The notes beneath the pieces are model-generated. The model worked only from the letters and a program-made list of their open reading frames with translations, did not search any database and was not told the DNA's origin. The translations under genes were made by a program, and so were the position numbers. A DNA stretch of 46,166 bases, taken from positions 1-46,166 of the forward strand of contig JAHEBQ010000051.1 of the NCBI GenBank assembly GCA_024642205.1, read 5' to 3'. This stretch comes from Planctomycetaceae bacterium (GTDB taxonomy: Bacteria > Planctomycetota > Planctomycetia > Pirellulales > Pirellulaceae). Of this stretch, positions 42,165 to 46,166 are shown one piece after another (the first letter of the stretch is position 1; every line of letters starts with the position of its first letter).

Positions 42165-42827
42165 TCAATAAATACTCGGCACTCCAAGACGCCCGTGTAT
42201 TTGCTCGCGAACTTCTGCCGGAATCCGCAAACCATTCGCCAATTGCATCAGGTAGCCGGCTTCGCTCCCTTCATCAAGTTCGATCGCAATCAAAGACATC
42301 GTATAGGCTTGTTGTTCCATTCCAAGAGGTACTGACTGAATGAACTCCTGAACATCTAGCGGTTTTGCAAACTCATTCCGAAGAAAGTCAATGTTTTCGC
42401 GAGAGCTGTTCCCCATTTTTTCCAGGATCTTTTTTTGTTCCGCTTCGTCGATTTTTCCATCGGCTTTCGCGGCATTAATCATGGCTCGGATCAATACCAG
42501 GGCACGTTCGTTATCTTGATCCCGATTTCGGCCAACCGAACTGTCGCGACGATCCGTTGAAGTCTGCTGAGGCAACGGCCGAGTTTGCTGCGGGACACTA
42601 GTTTGAGTTGATCCTGTTCTTCGAGTCGAACTTCGACTCTCCGCTACATTCAGCAGGTCCTCAAGCTCCTGGGCTTCCCGACTGATTTGACCCTGACTTT
42701 TAGGTGAGGAGGTCGAAGCCGATTGTCCCGAACCTCGCCGAAAAATATCCTTGAGAACATCCGACCCACGACTCGGCTGGCTTTTCTTGTGTCCGAGTAA
42801 CTCGCCCAGAATATCAATTGCGTCCAT
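42165..42827 (-). CDS. DUF533/TerB-like protein (YebE family)
   Basis: 220 residues from the ATG at 42827 (GGAG upstream; an in-frame TTG at 42842 is less likely). The N-terminus (MDAIDILGELLGHKK) resembles the start of DUF533 proteins. A disordered Ser/Gln/Arg/Thr-rich linker runs from about 20 to 100. The C-terminal helical domain (about 105-220) carries the TerB-like pattern LIRAMINAAKADGKIDEAEQKKIL, then AYTMSLIAIELDEGSEAGYLMQLANGL. YebE in E. coli is induced by envelope stress; the mechanism is unknown. It lies downstream of the zinc metallopeptidase gene in the same direction, with a spacer of about 56 bases. Confidence 0.85.
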   Translation of the reverse strand: MDAIDILGELLGHKKSQPSRGSDVLKDIFRRGSGQSASTSSPKSQGQISREAQELEDLLNVAESRSSTRRTGSTQTSVPQQTRPLPQQTSTDRRDSSVGRNRDQDNERALVLIRAMINAAKADGKIDEAEQKKILEKMGNSSRENIDFLRNEFAKPLDVQEFIQSVPLGMEQQAYTMSLIAIELDEGSEAGYLMQLANGLRIPAEVREQIHGRLGVPSIY

Positions 42828-42883
42828 AACTCTTGTCTCCAAAGTCTAGGTCATTTTGCTGAACTTGATTCCGACACAACAAA

Positions 42884-43753
42884 TCACAGTTGGTCATAGG
42901 GTATTTCGAATAGTTGCTCGCAGCCGTTCAAATTTCCTGACCGCAAACCCTCCTTGAACCAGTGAACCCGTTGGGCCGAAGTACCATGCGTAAACCGTTC
43001 CGGGATCACAAATCCCTGAGCCATTTTCTGCAATGTGTCATCCCCAATTTGGTTAGCAGCGTTCATGGCTTCCGCAATATCCCCTTCCTCGAGAATATCG
43101 TAGTTCTTCTGTGCATGATGTGCCCAGACCCCGGCCAAATAGTCCGCTTGCAATTCAAGTCGAACGGAAGCGCGATTAATGGCCTGCTTGTCGCCACTTC
43201 GGCGGACCCGATCGACAGGCTGCATGAGCCCGAGTGAATTCTGAACATGGTGTGCTACCTCGTGAGCAATAACATACGCTTGCGCAAAATCGCCCGGTGC
43301 ATTGTGTCGACTTTTCATTTCTTCAAAAAAGGCGGGATCAATATAAACTCGCTGGTCTGCCGGACAGTAAAATGGCCCCATGGCAGCATTCGCCTGTCCA
43401 CAACCCGTCGGCGTCGTGCCCGAGAAAATCACCAGTCGCGGCGACTGATAGGTTTGACCGCCTTTGACTTCCTCTCGAATCAGTTTGGACCAGACATTCT
43501 CGTTATCCTTGAGTACCACCTCAATGAACTCACGAGCTTCGTCGTCTTGGCCCGGAGCCTGTTGCCCAACCTGTCCTTGCTGCGGACCGGCTTGTCCAAC
43601 GGCATCGATCAGCGGTCGTGGATCTGCCCCCAACATGACTGCAATGATCGAGATGATAATCACGAGAAGACTACCACCGCCAACGACTCTGGCTACCGGC
43701 ATACCTCTCCGGTCCTCGACGTTATCACTTCTCTCGCGGCCCTTCCAGCGCAT
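42884..43753 (-). CDS. Membrane-anchored neutral zinc metallopeptidase (YpfJ family)
   Basis: 289 residues from the ATG at 43753 (GGGAGG upstream). MRWKGRERSDNVEDRRG is the standard family opening, followed by one membrane helix (about 24-42). The peptidase domain (75-289) shows SGTTPTGCGQANAAMGPFYCPAD, the zinc site HEVAHHVQN (164-172, with Glu165), LELQADYLAGVWAHH (third-ligand region) and ERFTHGTSAQRVHWFKEGL. The domain lies outside the inner membrane. Family substrates are unknown. Probably co-transcribed with the DUF533 gene. Confidence 0.92.
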   Translation of the reverse strand: MRWKGRERSDNVEDRRGMPVARVVGGGSLLVIIISIIAVMLGADPRPLIDAVGQAGPQQGQVGQQAPGQDDEAREFIEVVLKDNENVWSKLIREEVKGGQTYQSPRLVIFSGTTPTGCGQANAAMGPFYCPADQRVYIDPAFFEEMKSRHNAPGDFAQAYVIAHEVAHHVQNSLGLMQPVDRVRRSGDKQAINRASVRLELQADYLAGVWAHHAQKNYDILEEGDIAEAMNAANQIGDDTLQKMAQGFVIPERFTHGTSAQRVHWFKEGLRSGNLNGCEQLFEIPYDQL

Positions 43754-44701
43754 TACCACCACCTCCCAGACATTTGAATTATCAGTTTCAACCTAAATTG
43801 TGTGACCTGGATTGCGGCAACGCAAGGGGCATACGAAGCCCGCCTGTTTCCTGCGACGGCAACCGACTGTCGTCGTACCAGGAGTTCGAATCCCGGGTTC
43901 CAAATTCGGACTCACTTGGCAGAATCAATCCGGAATGAATATTAGTTTGCAGTCCAACCAATCGTGTTGGACGTGGCTCGTCCGTCGCGACAACCCAATT
44001 ATTCCTTAGTGGTTTGCCTTCCGGGCTCATTGCCACCGCCCGATCCTTGGCGAAAGCAAGTACCGATCGGCTAACGCCAACGGCCCCGGTTTTGAAATGC
44101 CCTCATGCTAATTCACGACGGAGGCATTGATTCAGCTGAATTTCTTCCCATGTTTGCTTAAACCAGGCTGGAACCGCATTTGTCGCTTGATTGTCGTGCA
44201 AAGTTGTACGGTAATTCCTCTGCTCGTGACCTTATTTTTTTCGGCCGCCGACAAATCTGCCGCCGGTCCACCACGTTTTCCAAATGCTGAGGGCCGTCGA
44301 TACCAGGCTAAGTAGTTCCGCGATGATGATCGTGGAATAGATCTGCCTCGATTTGAAGTCATGTTCACCCAGCGCGTCCATGAGCCTGGGAATGTCGTTG
44401 CCACGAGTTCGCACAACTGCGGCCAGACCAAAGGATGCTTGCCGCGTCCATTTTGCTGACAAGCAACAACAGAAAAACCGCCAACGCGATTGGTGAGACC
44501 ACAACCCGCGACAACCCATGACCGCCTGGCAGTGCTTCCTTTATCTGGTTGAACTGTCCGGCACCAAGGCCGACTTTTTCTATTGTAATAATTCAATCCG
44601 GTTTTCGGTTGACGATTATCAACTTGACCGCGTTGAACATCTGAAGCAGACCAAAAATCCCCGAGCGCCACCGCCGGGAATTAAAACCTTCACCAGACGG
44701 C
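43754..44701. other. Long region with little coding signal
   Basis: About 950 bases between the metallopeptidase start and the TPR-protein stop. An 82-codon frame at 43788-44036 (minus) and others are not convincing. A possible frameshifted membrane-protein remnant lies at 44232-44592. The promoter of the metallopeptidase/DUF533 pair should be near 43780-43850. Confidence 0.45.
44232..44592 (-). pseudogene. Possible frameshifted small membrane-protein remnant
   Basis: Two overlapping minus-strand frames each give protein-like sequence over one half. The first (44592 to 44365, no ATG) reads IEKVGLGAGQFNQIKEALPGG then SRVVVSPIALAVFLLLLVSK. The second, to 44232, reads PRLMDALGEHDFKSRQIYS then IIIAELLSLVSTALSIW. 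Each holds one plausible membrane helix. A single frameshift near 44400-44450 would join them into a protein of about 120 residues. No family recognised. Low certainty. Confidence 0.3.
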
Positions 44702-46166
44702 CTATTTGACTCGTACGAATGCCAATCCAGGATCGGAATCAGGAGCTCCGGAGATCCTGAACTGCCAGGCATCGGCACCTTGGGATTGTACCGCACCGGC
44801 GATCGATCCCTGGTCTGGTGTACCCAGTTCAATTCCATTAGCCGAAGCAACCAGCTCGCCAGTAAGCTCCGCGGTCTCCTGTCCACTGGCAGCGGCTTTC
44901 CAGCTGAACTGCGAGTCCTCGCCGATTTTCAGTTCGATCTGAGTGTCGCCCGTTTTTGCGACCCAGGTTCCAACCAAATCGGTTGCCGGCGCATCTTCAC
45001 CAGTGGCCGTTGATGCAGGCTTGACCGCCGGTTGGGGAGCGGCAATTTGCGGGGGATCCAAGGCATCGAGCATTCGCTTGGCGGTCGCATCTTTGGGCTG
45101 ACTCTTGACGACCACCCGCAAGGCATCGATCGCGCTATCCTTCGATCCCGTCACCAAGTAGTGATAGGCAAGGACAAAATGACCTGACGCATCGTTCGGG
45201 TTGTCGTTGCAGAATTGCTCCAAACTGCGCAGTTGCTGCGCATACGAATCGGGATTGCCGTACAAGCCACTCATGGTTGTCCAGTCCATACCCGGCGCCG
45301 CGGCCAACAGCGAATTCAAGCCGGCCGCCGCTTCGGCATAATTTCCCGTTGCGAACAACGTGAGGCAGCGCATTTCGTGCACGACCGCATCGCCCGGCAT
45401 CTGCTGAAGCGCGGTATTGAACCGAGTCAATGCCTCCTGGTAACTGCCAGCCTTGAATCTCTCCAGGCCTTCGTCAAATGATGAAAGCGCCTGTTGCTGC
45501 CCCGGACTCTCCTGGACTTCGCCGCCCTGAGCGTCCGCATCGGTCGATACGTAATTATTAACCACAATTGGCTGGGAATAATCATAAGGCACGGCTTGCG
45601 CTATCGTGGGCTCGGCATAATAAGGATTGTAATAGCTTGTTCCATACCCCCAACTGCTGGTCATTGAACCAAGCCCCCAGCCAACAGCTCCCCAGGCAAC
45701 CGGGGCATACCAGTTGCTGTTCCAATAATTTCCACTCCAACAGCCGTTGTACCAACCGTGGTAATGATGGTTGATTCCGTTATTGTGCCATTGATCATGC
45801 CAGCTACCACCGAGGCCCCACGCGGGACGCGAATAGCCAGGATCGACATCCCATCGTGGACGGTTCCCATATCGATCGCCCGTGTTGATTCCGACATTGT
45901 TGCCAATATTGATATTGGTATTACCTCCGTAGTTCGGACGGTTACCGCCGATAACAGGTCGATTCAATATATTGTCGCCGGGACGATTGCCGCCACCGAT
46001 ACCAGGCCGGTTACCATCTCCGTCCCCGTTGCCAGGTCGATTACCACCACCGATACCAGGCCGGTTACCATCTCCGCCCCCGTTGCCAGGTCGATCAGAA
46101 GTTCCCGGTAATGTCGTTGGCCGATTGCCGCTGCCGATGCCAGGTCGATTGCCGGATCCAGGGCGA
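44702..46166 (-). CDS. GNRPG-repeat / TPR protein, partial (5' end outside window)
   Basis: At least 487 codons are visible, and the frame is open to the window edge, so the true start is outside (a TTG at 45967 is only an internal codon). N-terminal part: Gly/Asn/Arg/Pro repeats (GNRPGIGGG, GNGDGDGNRPGI), then an Asn/Tyr/Trp-rich stretch (HYHGWYNGCWSGNYWNSNWY). Middle: a Gly/Trp segment (VAWGAVGWGLGSM), then TPR-like helices from about 45490 to 45060 (LERFKAGSYQEALTRFNTALQQMPGD, VLAYHYLVTGSKDSAIDALRVVV). C-terminus: a beta-rich domain (LVGTWVAKTGDTQIELKIGEDSQFSW). Probably secreted. Function unknown. Confidence 0.85.
   Translation of the reverse strand, partial: RPGSGNRPGIGSGNRPTTLPGTSDRPGNGGGDGNRPGIGGGNRPGNGDGDGNRPGIGGGNRPGDNILNRPVIGGNRPNYGGNTNINIGNNVGINTGDRYGNRPRWDVDPGYSRPAWGLGGSWHDQWHNNGINHHYHGWYNGCWSGNYWNSNWYAPVAWGAVGWGLGSMTSSWGYGTSYYNPYYAEPTIAQAVPYDYSQPIVVNNYVSTDADAQGGEVQESPGQQQALSSFDEGLERFKAGSYQEALTRFNTALQQMPGDAVVHEMRCLTLFATGNYAEAAAGLNSLLAAAPGMDWTTMSGLYGNPDSYAQQLRSLEQFCNDNPNDASGHFVLAYHYLVTGSKDSAIDALRVVVKSQPKDATAKRMLDALDPPQIAAPQPAVKPASTATGEDAPATDLVGTWVAKTGDTQIELKIGEDSQFSWKAAASGQETAELTGELVASANGIELGTPDQGSIAGAVQSQGADAWQFRISGAPDSDPGLAFVRVK
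45996..46095. repeat. 54-nt coding tandem repeat
   Basis: A 54-base unit beginning CCGATACCAGGCCGGTTACC occurs at 45996-46049 and again from 46050, with one or two changes. It encodes an 18-residue Gly/Asn/Arg/Pro unit in the partial TPR protein. A related shorter GNRPGIGSG unit lies further on, near 46130-46155. Confidence 0.9.

Noticed and set aside
43881..43900. tRNA-like T-loop motif (GTTCGAATC)
   Set aside because: The flanking bases do not form a T stem and no acceptor, D or anticodon arms can be drawn on either strand.
43788..44036. 82-codon minus-strand ORF
   Set aside because: No clear ribosome site, signal or recognisable domain; composition not protein-like.

Overview
The window looks like chromosomal DNA of a planctomycete, most likely of the Pirellulales. 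This is inferred from gene content: a PVC-type membrane-bound dehydrogenase/HEAT/haem protein, several secreted sulfatases, a Tat-exported Gfo/Idh oxidoreductase, an EF-G with the HIDSGKT signature shared by the spirochaete/planctomycete/mitochondrial-like type, and many secreted proteins with low-complexity tails. No rRNA, tRNA, phage, integrase or CRISPR array was seen.

Layout. 1-6047 (minus strand): a compact type II secretion / pseudopilin operon transcribed gspE-gspF-gspG-gspH-gspI-gspJ-gspK; gspK runs off the window start. 6048-9629: a palindromic REP/MITE-like element, a secreted helical protein with a glycine tail and its own terminator, and an exported thioredoxin-trypsin fusion. 9630-11700 (plus): an NfeD/ClpP-type membrane protease and a cold-shock protein with terminator. 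11721-15260 (minus): the large PVC dehydrogenase/haem protein. 15261-19277: a long non-coding leader, then EF-G and a secreted archaemetzincin. 19408-21596 (minus): a response regulator fused to an RsbW-like ATPase, and a PolX-type DNA-binding domain without polymerase. 21922-27710 (plus): Gfo/Idh oxidoreductase, a two-headed alpha/beta-hydrolase + SGNH esterase, and a cytoplasmic DUF4139 protein.

27718-40412 (minus) is the most unusual part. All genes point the same way: a sulfatase, aquaporin Z, a LapA-like protein, a secreted HAD phosphatase fused to a META domain, HdeD, a YibH/YibI-like HlyD + DUF3302 pair with a tiny membrane protein coupled between them, and two large paralogous arylsulfatases flanking a third sulfatase gene. 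That third gene has lost its whole catalytic core but still reads in frame from signal peptide to family C-terminus. The set reads as an envelope-stress plus sulfate-ester module. 41013-46166 holds a two-PDZ exported protein, a DUF533/TerB-like protein, a membrane-anchored zinc metallopeptidase, a poor non-coding stretch with a possible frameshifted remnant, and the C-terminal part of a GNRPG-repeat/TPR protein cut by the window end.

How the genes work together: the pseudopilin operon is one machine. The sulfatases, Gfo/Idh and double esterase fit breakdown of sulfated, acetylated polysaccharides in the periplasm. HdeD, LapA, AqpZ, HlyD/DUF3302, META and the proteases fit envelope maintenance. 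These links are inferred from family knowledge and gene order; no search was run.
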